DNA from: Sparassis latifolia
Taxonomy: Eukaryota; Basidiomycota; Agaricomycetes; Polyporales; Sparassidaceae
Reading direction: 5' to 3'
DNA: 64,000 nucleotides
Assembly (NCBI GenBank): GCA_018466975.1
Contig: CM031562.1
Coordinates: 4,278,001 to 4,342,000 of the forward strand
Positions 44,197 to 56,407 of the stretch are shown piece by piece. A program made the translations under genes and the position numbers. The notes under the pieces were generated by a model. That model had not been told where the DNA came from, ran no database searches, and worked only from the letters and a program-made list of their open reading frames with translations. Each line of letters begins with the position of its first letter. Position 1 is the stretch's first letter.

Positions 44197-47016
44197 CCTT
44201 TAGTACTACGGACTTGCAGCCGCCCCAAGGCGGGCAGTGGCATTCGTTGGTCATGTTGGACTGCAATCCTCCTCGTTACTTCGTTATCTCGATACCTGCT
44301 GTTCTGACCTGTCCTCCCCGCCGTGCGAGCTGTTTCTATCTGTCTATTGCTTGTGCAACACACACCGCTTGTATCATAATCCCTCGCCGCGAAACGGCTG
44401 CTGGAGCAGGACTACTGTTACTTTGAATTCGGTCCCGTCAACGCGAGACGCTCCATGAACAACAGTCTCGCGCCAGTCCTCGCCTCGCCTCGCCCTTCTT
44501 GCCTCGTGTCTCTTCAGCCATCCGTCACTTCGTACATATACTGTATACCCCCGCAATCCACTGCAGTCCATCTACCCAGCCAGTCTGTCGTCTCCGCATT
44601 CGATTGAGGTCTTCGCGCATTCGCCCTCCCTGCGATATCATACTCTATTCCGCTCTCCATGGACTAAACGATTTCTGCTCTGTCACTTACGCATATTTGT
44701 GGTTCGTCCATCGTCGCTCGTCTCCTACTCGCAACCAAGCCAAAACCCAACCAGTCCGAAATTCGCTCCCTCCTTTTGTGCACAACTGTCCCGCTTCACC
44801 TCGCATATATACACAGTACACACTGTATCTGCCGGACCGTCCGTATTCCTATATTTGCTGGTAGCTTTCGTCTCCCTTCCTTTATATGTATGTTTCGCTT
44901 CTTCGACACCCCATACGCACGCGTATAATCAACCCGCCGCGCTGGATCCCAACGGTCGTCCGTTTCTGGCACTTATTCATTCCTATTCTCGTTCGCTTCG
45001 GCTTACCTTTTTCACTTGCCGTTGCTAGTACACGCCATCCGGCATTAGCGTATACCTCCCTACCGTCACGAATAGCACGAACGCGTCGACGAACTGATAT
45101 ATATGAGACTAGGATATATATATTGCAGTCACATGAATTCAGCCCGATTTTTATGCGAGGTGGCCTATTGCGAAGTGCCACGCGGGGAAGTGGTTCGCCA
45201 GGGCAAGAAGAAGTCCTCGTTCGCCCCTTTGATGAGGAAGCAGCGCCTGAAATGTCCGAAGGTCCTATGGGTGCCTTCCCGGATTCGTGATGTGAATTCA
45301 GTGGAGATATGATCGCGCCTGTTTGTGGTGATGGGGCACCCCCATTTCATCCACCGGAGAGTCGATGTCGCCGCCTCAGGGACGCGGTTTCATTGACAGC
45401 GAAGCGGGTGAGATTGCACTGCGGCGTAGTCCAAGGCAACTCGTAGCTAAGTATCAGAGGAGTCGCCGGAGCATACTCGCAAGCCAAACCCAGCTGAGTC
45501 TATAGGCAAACCAACTCGTCCAGGATACTGCTCCAGAGACGGAGACTCGTCAAGGGGCACGGCTGAACATGGCAGATTCGGGCGGTCAAGGGACATGAAA
45601 AGGCGCCGCGGTGGGAGCGCTGGTCGAGTTATGCAGTGCTGGCATGAATTGGCCCGGGGGTGGGGGTGGGGCTGCGGTTGGAAGTTGGAACGGCCAGTCA
45701 GGGATGCAGCAAAATATAACGGATGAAGAGACGGAGCTATCAGATGTACCGTGGCCCCTTCAGAAACTTATCTTGTGCAGGCGTGAGAGAGCTGAGCCGG
45801 GGTCAGCGGCCTTGCGCCGCCAAGGAGTACTATACAGTGCCATGATGTGCTCGGATCAACTTCACACCGACACGTATCAAACAGACTGAAGCATGGCAAA
45901 GGCATGGTGAACATGCGTATGATGCTTATGAAATTCACTCACTGCAACGACGAACATGAGAGCTCAAAAAGAGGGCACAAATCGAGTGTTTCAGCCAATG
46001 CAGGTGAGAACAGTAGCATCACCGTCGAAACGACGATAGCCTGAATCCCCATATGCACATGTATCAAAAGCTCGCACCTATCCAAGTGAGTTATTTTTTG
46101 CACGGCGTCTAGATTCTCACCACTGAATCATGAACACATACCGCGAATCTCCTTCACATGAAAAATTGGGGGTGGAGCCAATGTTCACGCCCTCACAGCC
46201 TACAGAAACAAAGAGAATAACTACAAGATCAACCGTGTACCACACATATTTGACCGCGTTTGAAGGCCATTACACATAAGTACGCACCTGGTATGTGGTA
46301 CTTCCATGGGCAGAGCCGACACCATGACGACAATGCTGCGGCGCTGATGAAGTCCCATACCTCGCGACAAGCGGAGTCTGCGGTACTGCGTGGTCGACTC
46401 GTAGTGCATTTTTAATACGGGTAGTCAGGACTCAGCGCACTTTCGTGATGAGTTCTTGCGGTCCAGACACCAGACTTTCGACTGGAAATATCTGATGAGT
46501 TATCGCAGTAGAAAAGTATACGTACATGGAAGAATATGACACAGATCTGAAATGCCAATCCCAGTGAGGCAGAGCACGACGAGTGGTCTATTAGTATCTT
46601 AGTCTAAGTAATGTTTCGGAGAGGGCACGACGGGTCCGACGGTCAGGAACGAAGGATATAAAAGGGAATGTAGAAGAAGACGGGATCTGAGATCCATAGC
46701 ACGTGCCTGGGCTCGGTCACGGGTAAGTGGTTGCAGTGCAATCACCCCCGCTCGTTGCTCTCAACTCCCTCAGACACCTGGAGGCTCCGGAAAGTCCTCT
46801 GCCTTTATTTCTTCTCGGTCTCTTCCCTCGGTTTGTTTTCTGTCTTTCCTCTGTCTTCCCCCCCTCATCTCTCGCGCACAGGGCGCAGGGCGCGCCGGCT
46901 GCTGGTCCATCTTCGGTCTCTCGCACACTATCCCAGTCTATATTTCGTGTACTATTCTCTAGTTTCCGTCACTTCGCCGTGCGATGCTGGCCGCTCTGCC
47001 CTACAACTCTGCACCG
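44197..47016. other. Long interval, possible unassigned exons near 45.1-45.9 kb
   Basis: No known gene is recognised. Some stretches look protein-like: in 45170-45290 (RPFDEEAAPEMSEGPMGAF), in 45365-45500 (RSPRQLVAKYQRSRR), in 45508-45590 (ANQLVQDTAPETETRQGARL, after a TCTATAG acceptor-like site) and in 45690-45780 (DEETELSDVPWPLQKL). I could not join them into one consistent frame. The rest is T/C-rich and AT-rich sequence, with a TATA box near the 3' end. It may contain a small unrecognised or decayed gene. Confidence 0.4.
46657..46664 (+). promoter_or_regulatory. TATA box TATAAAAG, RhoGAP promoter
   Basis: TATAAAAG lies 353 bp upstream of the RhoGAP start codon and is followed by a pyrimidine-rich stretch (46800-46870), the usual setting of a fungal transcription start. 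This implies a 5' leader of about 300 nt. Confidence 0.45.
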
Positions 47017-50000
47017 ATGTCAGACGTTTCAAACCTCGGGTCTCGCGGTATTTCCGCGCAGCCGGATTCCCCGCTCTTGAACGAGAGTAGACTATGTCCA
47101 GGATGCAAGAAATCGGTAATAACAGAAGTCGGAGGTGTAGTGGTAGCCTTTGGGTGAGTTTTCTTGATATGAAGTTAGCGCAGATATGAATCTCCCGAAC
47201 GGTCGTGTGTGGTGCGCTGTCGCTGCAGCTCGTATGACTTCGTCCGTGTTATTACGCGTTTGGCGCTGTCATACGCGGTGTAAGATGCTGCTTCGACTTC
47301 CGTATAGGTTTAGATGAGAGTGTTCTTAGCTTCGGTATTGAAGTTGTTCAGTACTGGGACGATATCACTCCCTAACGAGGAAGTGGATCTCCATACACAA
47401 CGTCGTGGTCGTAGTTACTGGAAGCAACTGTAATAACGCCTTAAAATCCCACCCTACTAAATCGCTCACCGGAAATTACTGACATGCCTGCTCGTTCAGC
47501 CAGTCGTTCTTCCACGTAGACTGCTTCATGTGCGCCAAGTGCGGGAACCAAGTTACGGCCGACACCAATTTGCTCCTTCTGTCGGATGGCTCACCAGTAT
47601 GCGAGAATTGCTCCTATTGTTGCAGTATCTGCAAGTTGCCGATCCTGGATGAGGCGATTATGGCCGGCGATGATTCGTACCATGCCCACTGTTTCAAGTG
47701 TAAAGTGTGCAAGAACCGGATAGATGAGCTCATGTTTGCCAAGACCAGCCAAGGAATCTATTGCATGGACTGCCATAGTGAGCGGGTGGCACGGTCCAGA
47801 CGTCACGCGCAGCGCCAGCGCGAGAGGGAGGAAGAGAAGGAGAGGGAAAGGGCAAGGGAGCAGGCTGGAGCGGTCGCAGGAACTGTCGACGGAGGTTCCG
47901 CCAGTTCTCGCGAAGATGCAGCAAAGGCACGGGAAGTGATAGGAGTGAGTCTCTTTTATATGTTCTGTGTTGTGTGCTGTGGTATGTTGCGCATCAGTGA
48001 TACTGATGGCGAATGGTAATTCGCATTGACAGGCCCCAGCCCGATTGTCGCCTCCGCTGGACCATCATTCCTCTCCGGATTCACCTCGTCCGTTATCGCA
48101 TGCGCACTCTCGCGCTGATCCGAACGGCACACATCACCGTCCTGGTCCAATCCGTGCTACGAAGTCCGCCCCTAGTGCGCACAGAGCATCCTCTATCCCG
48201 GACCGTGGGGACGGCGTTCATGGTGGTAGCGATCACGTTCCCCGTCAGCCTTCGGTGCCAGTATCCTCCATCCCTTCCATTTCCGCTACCCCAAGTTCCC
48301 CACCGCAACCGCAGAGATCGACCCCTCTCCCCGACACTGGATCATTGACCGTCTCTATTTGTCAGCCCAAAGCTATCCCTGCATCGAACTCGAGTTCGCG
48401 TAAGAATTCGTTCTCCGAGAATGTCAGATCTCATTCTCCGGTACCACGTATGGACTCTCTCGGTGTTCCTTCCTCTGGTGCGGAGAAGTCGCTCCTAACG
48501 AGGAAGAGCTTTGATGGAAGCGTAAGGCCGTCGAATCTGCAACTTCGTCCAAGTCACAGTTCCCATTCTTTAAAAGCTGCTGCCAGTATGAGTCGCGCTA
48601 GCCCGAATTCCAGAGGTTTAAGTTTGCCCGACAGAGATCAGGCCCGCAGAGACAAGCGCAGTTCCATCAATCCCGCGGTCGCCCGATCCTTCGCCAATGC
48701 GCAAACTCAGCCATCATCCTCTAGCAGTAGTACAGCCCCCGCGGTTTCATCGACGCATGGACGCGACTTCCCTCGGTCCACATCTACTCTTCATGAGCAC
48801 ACCTCTGCAGAGCAGACAGCACCTGCCTATTCCTTATCGGTCCCGCCCGCCCCGGCCACGTATAATCTCAACCCACAGTTGTTGGGACGCGCCCGCTCAG
48901 GCTCATCTGGCAGTCCGTTGTCGGAGAACAAGCAGCAGCTTAATCAAGCCGTTCATTCCCTCTCAAGACCGGGATCTGGCTTGGATCACTTACCTTCGCG
49001 CCCCGGAAGCCACTCGGAACAGCAAGCCCGTCTTGCGGCTGGAGATACCACGCGCTCTCATGATGCAGGTCCTTCGTTTGGTGACGGCCGGCGTAAGGAC
49101 GAGCGTAGACCACCCAGTCTTCATTTGGCAGATGGCAACGTCGCTCGTGCCCAGGAGTCGTCGGTAGACAGGCCGCAGGCGAGTCCTACACCTTCAGTAC
49201 ATACTCTGCGAAATAGCAGGTCTTCGTCCGGCACGATTGGCATGGAGCTTGAGCTGCCGCCTGCCTCATCTTCCCCGATGTCTCCTTCTCACCATGTGGA
49301 CGTCCCTCACGGCATTGAGAGTGGCACAGACACAGAATCAGAGGAGAGCAGAGACATGGAAGAGCCTAATGTGGACGCGCTCCCACCGGCCCTACCGCCC
49401 AAGGGTCTGCCGCACCGGGGAAGTATTGCTCGTCCACCTCCTCTACGACTGGACACAATGGATATGAGTCGTAACTCGTCGGATGCAGGTCACACCGACA
49501 GTGGAGAGGGTATCGTAGAATCTCCCGAGTCATCTCCTGTGGAGCGGACGTCGCATGCGACTTTCATCGCACCTGCGCTGCCGCCGATCAGAATTTCTAT
49601 GGGAGGAACAGACTTCTCTGACTTGTTGAAGTCTGTGGGGGGGAATGTGCTCAAGCTCGACCAGCTCAAGGAGGCGAACGAGGATGGCAGCGTAAACTCA
49701 ATCTCGAGATCTCCGTCCATACTTCCCTCGCCTAGTTCCATTTTTGCGTCAACACCGACGAGTGACGGCATAATGAAGTCTCCTGATACCGACGAAACCC
49801 CTGTCAAACGTGTAGAACCAATCCGAAATGGCTTGAGTCGGCAACCAAGTCTAGCTCACGAGAGAAGCGGAAGCCCTACACCATCGCTGGCCAAGGATCG
49901 TGCGTTTCCCAAGCTATCAACGAATGTAGATTCTGTGGGGATGGGCACAGATAGTCGACCCCAATCCCCGCGTGTTCTGGAGGATCGTCGAGCATTAGTC

Positions 50001-52374
50001 GAGGGGCCGTCATCTACTCAGTCTGGCCATCTGGACGGTCGCCGCTCCTTGGACGTCAAATCAAGGCCGCGGAAGATTAGTACCCACTCCTCGCGCACTG
50101 CAACCATCGAGTCGCGTGACGCTGCGCACATTACCGTCACATCTCCCGACAACCTGACCTCGAAGCTGTTGCGCGCTGACTCTGCAAGTGTGGTTAAACG
50201 GCAGCTACAGGATGTGTTGTCGACCGCTGCCTCACGCAAAGAGACTCATGTGACACTGCCTGTTGATCTAGTACAGACTATGTTTGCATTGTTGGAACAG
50301 CGTGCGGAAGAGTACAATGATCTCAAACAAAAACTTGACGGTGCAAAGGTTTGTTCGGGTCTTGTCTGTAGCCCTATCTGCAAATCTGAATTTTTACTGT
50401 ATCTTCTCACAGAGAGCAAGTAAACAGTATATTGACGGATTGACCGTTGCACAAACCGAGTATGACCGTGAGCTTAAAGCTCGGCGGGATGCAGAGGCAG
50501 AAGTTACCCGTCTCAGGGTCTTACTGTCAGGGCAAGCAGTGCGACTATCCGCGATCTCTGGGGAGTCAAAACGCCATGAGGTGCAGAAACAGTTGTCTCG
50601 GGAACTGAACGACAATCTTTCCACCTTGGAGAAGTCTCTTTCCCAGCTGAAGGTTGAACGGGACATGACGTTGGCAGAGGTAGAACAGCTCTCCGCATCA
50701 AGGAGGCGAGTGCATGCCACAGGCCTATTCATACCTGCCTGGCTAACTTTTCGTATTTAGTTCCACCACTGTCGTTGGTGCCGAAGACGGTTCGCCTGCT
50801 TCCATGACCCGGGCGTTGTCAATGCGGTTCGACAACATCAAGACTCAGTACAAGCTTGAGCTCCTCCCTCTGACGGAACAACGTGAGGCTTTGACACGAG
50901 AGCTTGCCGAACTGAAGGCCTCTCGAGATGCGTTCCTGGAGGAGACCACCATGCTGAATGCCCGTAATGAGGAGCTGGCGCAGTTGAATTCGCAGTACGT
51001 CCGTGGTCTGGAGGCTGCCGGAATTGATTACGCCAAACCTGGCCACGCTCTTCAAGACAGCATCGACTACATCAAACCGAAGAATCTGGCAGATTTTTCA
51101 GCGTCTGTCTCGTCACTGACCGAAGAATCATCCGAATCGAGATTTGTTAAGATCTCGAAACCAGATATCATGGAGAGTCCCCAGGTAAAGCCGACCAGAT
51201 TCATTAAGTGGCCGGGTTCCAAGACACCGAAGGATAATGTCGCTGTGGCCTGGCCTGACCCTCACAAGCCGATGGGCCGTAAGGAGCATGTCTTCCAGCA
51301 AATCAGCGTTCTACGCCTTGGACGGTGTGACCATTGTAGCGACAAGATGTGGGGTTCACAGCTGCGCTGTTCGAGTAAGTACAGCACACTGTTCTTATCA
51401 AAGCCCCCGCCTATCTTGTGCGTTATAGGTTGCAACATTGCAGTCCATACACGTTGCATCCATCAAGTAGCTCCATGTTCGCAGCAGAGGGTCGCACGTG
51501 AGGATAACGCGGCTCCACTTCGTACGTACTGCTCCCGTTGGTGGATCGCTGTTGATCCTGACGTCGTGCTGTTCAGACCCTTCGATCTTCGGACGTGACC
51601 TCATCGAGCAAGTACGGTTTGATTCGCGGGAAGACCCGCGGTCCATTCCGGTCATCGTCGAAAAGTGTATTGATGCCGTTGATGCATTGGGTGAGTTTCG
51701 ATCATCCTCAACAGCTTTAGTGCTCTTATGTTGAATTGTTCGCTAGCACTGGATTATGAGGGCATATACCGCAAGACGGGCGGCTCAGGCCAATCGAAAG
51801 TAATCACTCAGCTCTTCAATAGCGCAAATTACCGGTCTTTCGACCTGCGCAATACGGAGAAATTCAACGACATCTGCAGCGTCACTTCCGTGCTCAAGTC
51901 ATACTTCCGGGCGCTGCCAGACCCTCTTCTAACATACGCATTACATGATGAATTCATTGCCGCTTCCAACATCAAGGATTCTGCTGTGAAAAGTGAGGCA
52001 CTTACCAAGCTTGTGCACAAATTACCGAAAGAGCATTACCACACCACACGTGCTCTGATGCTCCACTTGCATAGGTTAGTTCGGGGTCTACTGCACAATT
52101 GACTGGCTACTCACAGTGACATGTAATTGTACAGGATCAGCGAGAGAAGCGACCAAAACCTCATGCACGCCAGGAATCTGGGGGTCGTATTTGGACGTAC
52201 GTGTTTTATCATCGGGTAGCCTGTTCGTCTCACTAATATTGATGATTAGCCACCCTCATGCGCTCGCGCGACCCTAATGCTGAGTTCGTCGATATGGCTG
52301 GCAAGGCCCTCTCTGTCGAGTGGCTCATTGAGAATGCTCCCATGGTCTTTGAGCATTCAGGACCAACGCAATAA
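47017..52374 (+). CDS. LIM-C1-RhoGAP protein (Rga-type)
   Basis: Ten exons (47017-47153, 47500-47944, 48033-50348, 50413-50705, 50761-51374, 51429-51521, 51577-51690, 51747-52074, 52135-52196, 52250-52374) give 1508 residues. Two LIM domains come first (LCPGCKKSVI, FHVDCFMCAKCG; CSICKLPILDEA, HCFKCKVCKNRI). About 750 disordered Ser/Pro residues follow, then coiled coil (LSTLEKSLSQLKVER, EELAQLNSQYV) and a C1 zinc finger (HVFQQISVLRLGRCDHCSDK, about 1239-1290). The RhoGAP domain has the arginine finger in EGIYRKTGGSG, plus LPDPLLTYALHDEF and NLGVVFGPTLMR. It should switch off Cdc42/Rho GTPases in polarity. The intron after 50705 has a GC donor, and the first intron is unusually long (346 bp). 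Confidence 0.95.
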
Positions 52375-52402
52375 TGCAATAACGCAATAACGCAATAACG
52401 CA
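52367..52402. repeat. 8-bp microsatellite (CGCAATAA) spanning a stop codon
   Basis: Four to five tandem CGCAATAA-type units begin within the last codons of the RhoGAP gene, and the TAA of the first unit is its stop. Each further unit supplies another TAA, though in alternating frames. Confidence 0.8.
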
Positions 52403-52892
52403 TTCGTCTTATTCTTGATTATTTCGGTTTCGTCATGGAGGTGGATACCCTTGGATCTTTGGCGGTGCTTGTCCATATATCCCCCATCCCGTTGTTTGTT
52501 CATATCCCCCTGCATTCATTTATCCTTCATTCGAATATATGTCTCTCCTTCAGCTTTTTTTCGTCCTGCCCCTCCTGGCACTTTTGTATGACTACCACGT
52601 TGCATGCGTATATAACCTCATTAGATATACCCTGCCACTTTATACATACGTATCTCATCGTGCCCGAGTGCATTACTTATTCCCTACCTAACCTTACTCT
52701 GGAGTAACCCGTCTCTTTCGTCAGGCCCGAACGCATGGTGTGACTTCAGAACAAGTGGATTTGCAATCTTTGGGTACAAGAGATATGATATAGATATTGC
52801 TGTTTTCAGTACTGTCGCGGGGGCAAACACACACAAATTCGCACCATTCCTACCGAATGGCGTGAATTAGTGTGTTTGCCGCTGCGACAGTC
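52375..52892. other. Convergent 3' intergenic region
   Basis: The RhoGAP (+) and BTB (-) genes converge here. The first part is T-rich, as expected for 3' UTRs. I see no gene. Confidence 0.4.
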
Positions 52893-54819
52893 CTACTGAA
52901 TACAGCAATAGTGCCTACGACAACTCGCGAGACCGCTTACCGCGCGTAGTCGGCTCGGCTTTGAGTGTGCAATACAAGAAATGGCGTCGAAGACCAGTCG
53001 ACACTCCAGCGACTGCAGCAACTCGCGCGCCCAGCGGAGCAGTGTCGGTACCACTACCCCACACACCGAGTGAGAACATCCTGTCAAACACTGACGGACA
53101 TATAGGCATAGATGTAGGCTATGGATGGATGACATGAACTAACTTACGTGCAGTGATGAACGCCTTCGCGGTCGCTTGGCAGCTGAGGTGAGTGAGGGAG
53201 AGCGGCGGACTGATGCCTTCCATGGTTCGCAGGTAGCGGAAAACCATTGAAGGTTGGCAGGGACCTGTTGCACACGGATAGATGAGACGCGTTGAGGCGG
53301 GGTGATGATTGTACTTGCCGAAGCGGAAGACGGCTTGATAAGCTAGCCTCCATTTTTCCTCGAGCAGGCGTGCACAGTTAGCGGGGTCCGGGCATGTTGA
53401 ACACTAGACCGGCGATGAATACCAGGAGTGAGACACGAGGGACCTAAGCCTCACACACTGGTACTCTTTCGCTACCTGGACGAGGCCGAGCTTCAGGACG
53501 CGCTCCAGGAACCACGTCCGGCTATGAAACAAGTGTGACGCTCGCCCATTTGGGGAAATGAACATGGCCACACACCGTTTCTCCAGCTTCAGGAGGGTCT
53601 CTTGGCTGAGAGTGCTGAGCTCTTCCTCGGACCAGCCACCCGGATTATCGAGTACGAAGCGCGAGGACTCGCGATAGAGCTCCTCCTCACCGAATAGCTC
53701 CGCGATGCGCATCGCCTTGAGAGGCCGCCCGGCTGCATGTGTGAGAAGGAACGTAAGGCACTCGCGCTCAAGCGCGCCGACATGCAGCTTATGCGAAATG
53801 TTCATCAGCCCCTCGACGTTGTTCCAGGTGATCGTGCACACGAGGCTGCACGGTGTGAGCACAAGCAGATACAGTGGAAGAGATGACGCACTGTGGATAT
53901 ACGAATTTAAGGAAGTCATGAAATGTGCTAGCCTGGTCTTGCTGTAAGACATTATTTGTCTACACCCCCAGTGCGAGACTCACCTTCTCCTCTTTCAAAA
54001 TGATGATCGCGTCGGGCTTTCTCTTGTCCTTTAATGATAATCCATCTTTTTGTACGGGTATCCCCACTTCGCCGTCGTTGTCAGGCGCTCTTTGCGTGCC
54101 CTTGTCGACGTTCACGGTGGTTGGGCTCGTGCTCTCGAGCTTATTTAGACTGCTCTCTCTAGCTCGTACCTTTGTAATGTGAGCATTCTCATCTATGTTA
54201 CCCTCGCACCCGCTAGAGTCTCTCTTGGCATCGGGGTCAATGTCAAGTCCAAGGCCACCTTCTTCTGGATCCAAATCAGGGTCCACGGGGGCGAAAGTCA
54301 TCTCCGCCGGAGGACCCCCTGCCTTGGAACACCCGGGTACGGAAGGAGGCTGCGAGATGGTTATAACAGAGGACATGGACAAGGGACGGCCCGTCTCAGC
54401 CCACTGGCCACTAAGCGCCGCCTGGAAGAAGGACGAGGCGAAATAGAGCACTTCTTTGTGCGCCCTAGTATGGACAAAGGATGGGATGATGAGCGAAGAA
54501 TTCAGTACGGAGCCGAGAGGCACAGAACTCACCAGAAGGTGGTGCTCTCTACGATGATCTTGACGGTGCCGGGGAAAGGTGCATTTTTGGTGAAGGTTCC
54601 ATCGAGCTCGATGGGGTCATCATAGTCGCCGTCATTGCTGAGAGAGGAGACCATCTCGTCGGACTCACACTCCTGGAGGTACCATGGGGGGGAGCCGGCA
54701 GACCTGAATATACCCGCCGCCGCCGCGTGAGTCTCGGTGGGGGAACTGAGGGACGCGGACGGGTTCGCGGTATTTAGGCCCCGGGAGTTGCGCGCAATGA
54801 GGATATGTGGTGGGTTCAT
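52893..54819 (-). CDS. BTB/POZ domain protein with internal insertion
   Basis: Seven exons (54819-54533, 54464-53984, 53932-53892, 53845-53576, 53521-53455, 53403-53148, 53080-52893) give 529 residues. The BTB fold begins at PGTVKIIVESTTFWAHKEVL with YFASSFFQAALSGQW. It breaks off into about 110 acidic, disordered residues, then resumes with AIIILKEEK, TFHDFLKFVYP, LMNISHKLHVGALERECLTF. BACK-like helices follow (AMRIAELFGEEELYRESSRF, WSEEELSTLSQETLLKLEKR) and a Cys-rich C-terminal domain (CSTCPDPANCARLLEEKWRL). This layout matches the many BTB proteins of agaricomycetes whose functions are unknown; a Cullin-3 adaptor role is possible. The 3' end may have a further intron at a GTAAGC. Confidence 0.8.
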
Positions 54820-55289
54820 TCAACGGGACGAGAGGCGCAAGACGAATGTAGTCTTTCGGGAGTCTATGTGACTCAGGGCAATACTACTAAATAGCTTCCC
54901 AGGGATCCTCGTATGAGTGACAAATCTGCCAAGAGTCATTCCAGACATCAGTAGCTTCGAGCTCACCTGCCGTTCCTCACAATATAGCTCTCTATGTTTT
55001 TTCTGAGGACAAACGAACGGAAAGCTACGGCGAGCCACAACCGTTTCAGACGCAGGCGTGTATAATATTTCACCCTACAAACACGATTTTCCCACGCTTT
55101 GAGCATAAGGGCCGCTCGTACAAACGGCTCTTCCGAAGATCCAGGCCACCCGTAGTAATTATCATAGGAAAATAGATTCGAGTTATCATAGGAAAATAGA
55201 AGTGGCCGCTCTTCATATACGTACAATGCACCGTCGAGGGAGAAAAATAAATTACACGGTACTTCAGTACAGCGCCTGAGCCGTCGTCG
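54820..55289. other. Intergenic region
   Basis: This is the promoter of the minus-strand BTB gene and the 3' flank of KTI12 upstream of it. It contains the 18-bp direct repeat pair listed at 55159-55200. I see no gene. Confidence 0.4.
55159..55200. repeat. 18-bp direct repeat, two copies
   Basis: TTATCATAGGAAAATAGA at 55159-55176 is repeated at 55183-55200, separated by TTCGAG. It lies downstream of KTI12 and upstream of the BTB gene. It contains TTATCA, the reverse of the GATA-factor site TGATAA, in each copy, so it may act in the BTB promoter. Confidence 0.6.
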
Positions 55290-56407
55290 TCACGGTCTCA
55301 AGTTCGCCTCGATATACGCCGCAAAATTTTCTGCCACGCTCTCCTCGCTCCAATCCACCGCGCCCTTCTCCGTCGTCCCGAGCGTGATCGCTTTCTTGTG
55401 TACCGTCACGAACTGACGCTTCAGCCGCTGCAGCTCGGACAGCGTCACGCTGCGCGGCGGGAGCGTGACGCGCGGCTTCAGCGAGGTGCTCAGCGAGAGT
55501 ACTATGGTGCCGCCTGTGCTACCGCTACTCTGCTCCGCCATGATAGCCGCTACTACACTGGTGGTCGTGCTTTCTAGCGCGCGCAGGGCGTCGGTGGGCG
55601 CTTTCGGGACCTGGCGGGAGGAGGGTAGATGAGCGAGTTGGGACGAGGTAGGACGCGTGAAGACGTACCGCTTGGGTACCTGCGTTGGGTGGCTTCACTG
55701 CTCCCTCCATCACTGCCTTCCAGATATTGTCAGCAGGCACGTCGGCGTCTGTCCATAGTACGGTGAAGAGCGGGGAGTCCCATCGGACCATCGATGAGGG
55801 CTCTTCGTATCGTTTCAGGAGGTTCTCCAGCCTAGCATACGCATGCTCGTCAGCCTATCTCCCTCCCTCTCATGATGTCGCGGACTCACGTTTCAGGTGC
55901 ATACTGCTCTCCTTCCGGCCGTGCGGCGTTCCAATTGGTGCAAAGCTCGGGCGGGGCCACGACGTACATCTACTTCGTGGTACGTTGCATCACACCCTCT
56001 GGCTGGAAAAAGGAGAGGACATACAGTGCACACTCGCACCTTCTGCTCGCGCGCGGCGCAGTACATCTGGTAGCGGAATCCCTTGATGTAGTTCAATGAA
56101 TCGACTATGAGGATGGTGTCCTGACCCATCTGTCGCTGCATTGCGGCGAAGAGGGCCGCGCGAGCGGATTTTTCTGTCCTACTATCTACAAAACATATGG
56201 GTTGTCGTAGCACGGTGAGGGTCTCCAAGGCGTACCGTTGTATACATGTCTCCCAATGTTTAGCACATCATCCGAAAGGACAGAGACCTTCAGCTTCGGG
56301 CCTGCATATATCGGATCCTGCAAACGCGATTCCAGCTGTTCTCGAAGCTGTTCAACACGTCGAGTTTTACCTGAAGAGGGGTACCCAGATATTGTTATCA
56401 GGGCCAT
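55290..56407 (-). CDS. KTI12: KTI12-family P-loop protein (Elongator regulator)
   Basis: Five exons (56407-56236, 56185-56025, 55969-55890, 55831-55669, 55610-55290) give 298 residues. The N-terminus is MALITISGYPSSGKT with a P-loop GYPSSGKT at residues 8-15. SVLSDDVLNI, DTILIVDSLNYIKGFRYQMY (Walker B-like), YAPETLENLLKRYEEPSSMV and RWDSPLFTVLW are typical of KTI12. The C-terminus carries LSELQRLKRQFVTVHK and FAAYIEANL. KTI12 is related to the selenocysteine tRNA kinase PSTK, binds tRNA and Elongator, and supports wobble-uridine modification. Length is normal and all phases agree. Confidence 0.95.

Noticed and set aside
44886..45290. 134-codon plus-strand open frame as a gene
   Set aside because: The first two thirds translate a CT-rich and AT-rich stretch without protein-like character. 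Only its last part was kept as a tentative fragment.
54820..55289. Continuation of KTI12 or BTB coding sequence
   Set aside because: Short minus-strand frames here show no similarity to either protein, and both genes have good starts and stops outside it.
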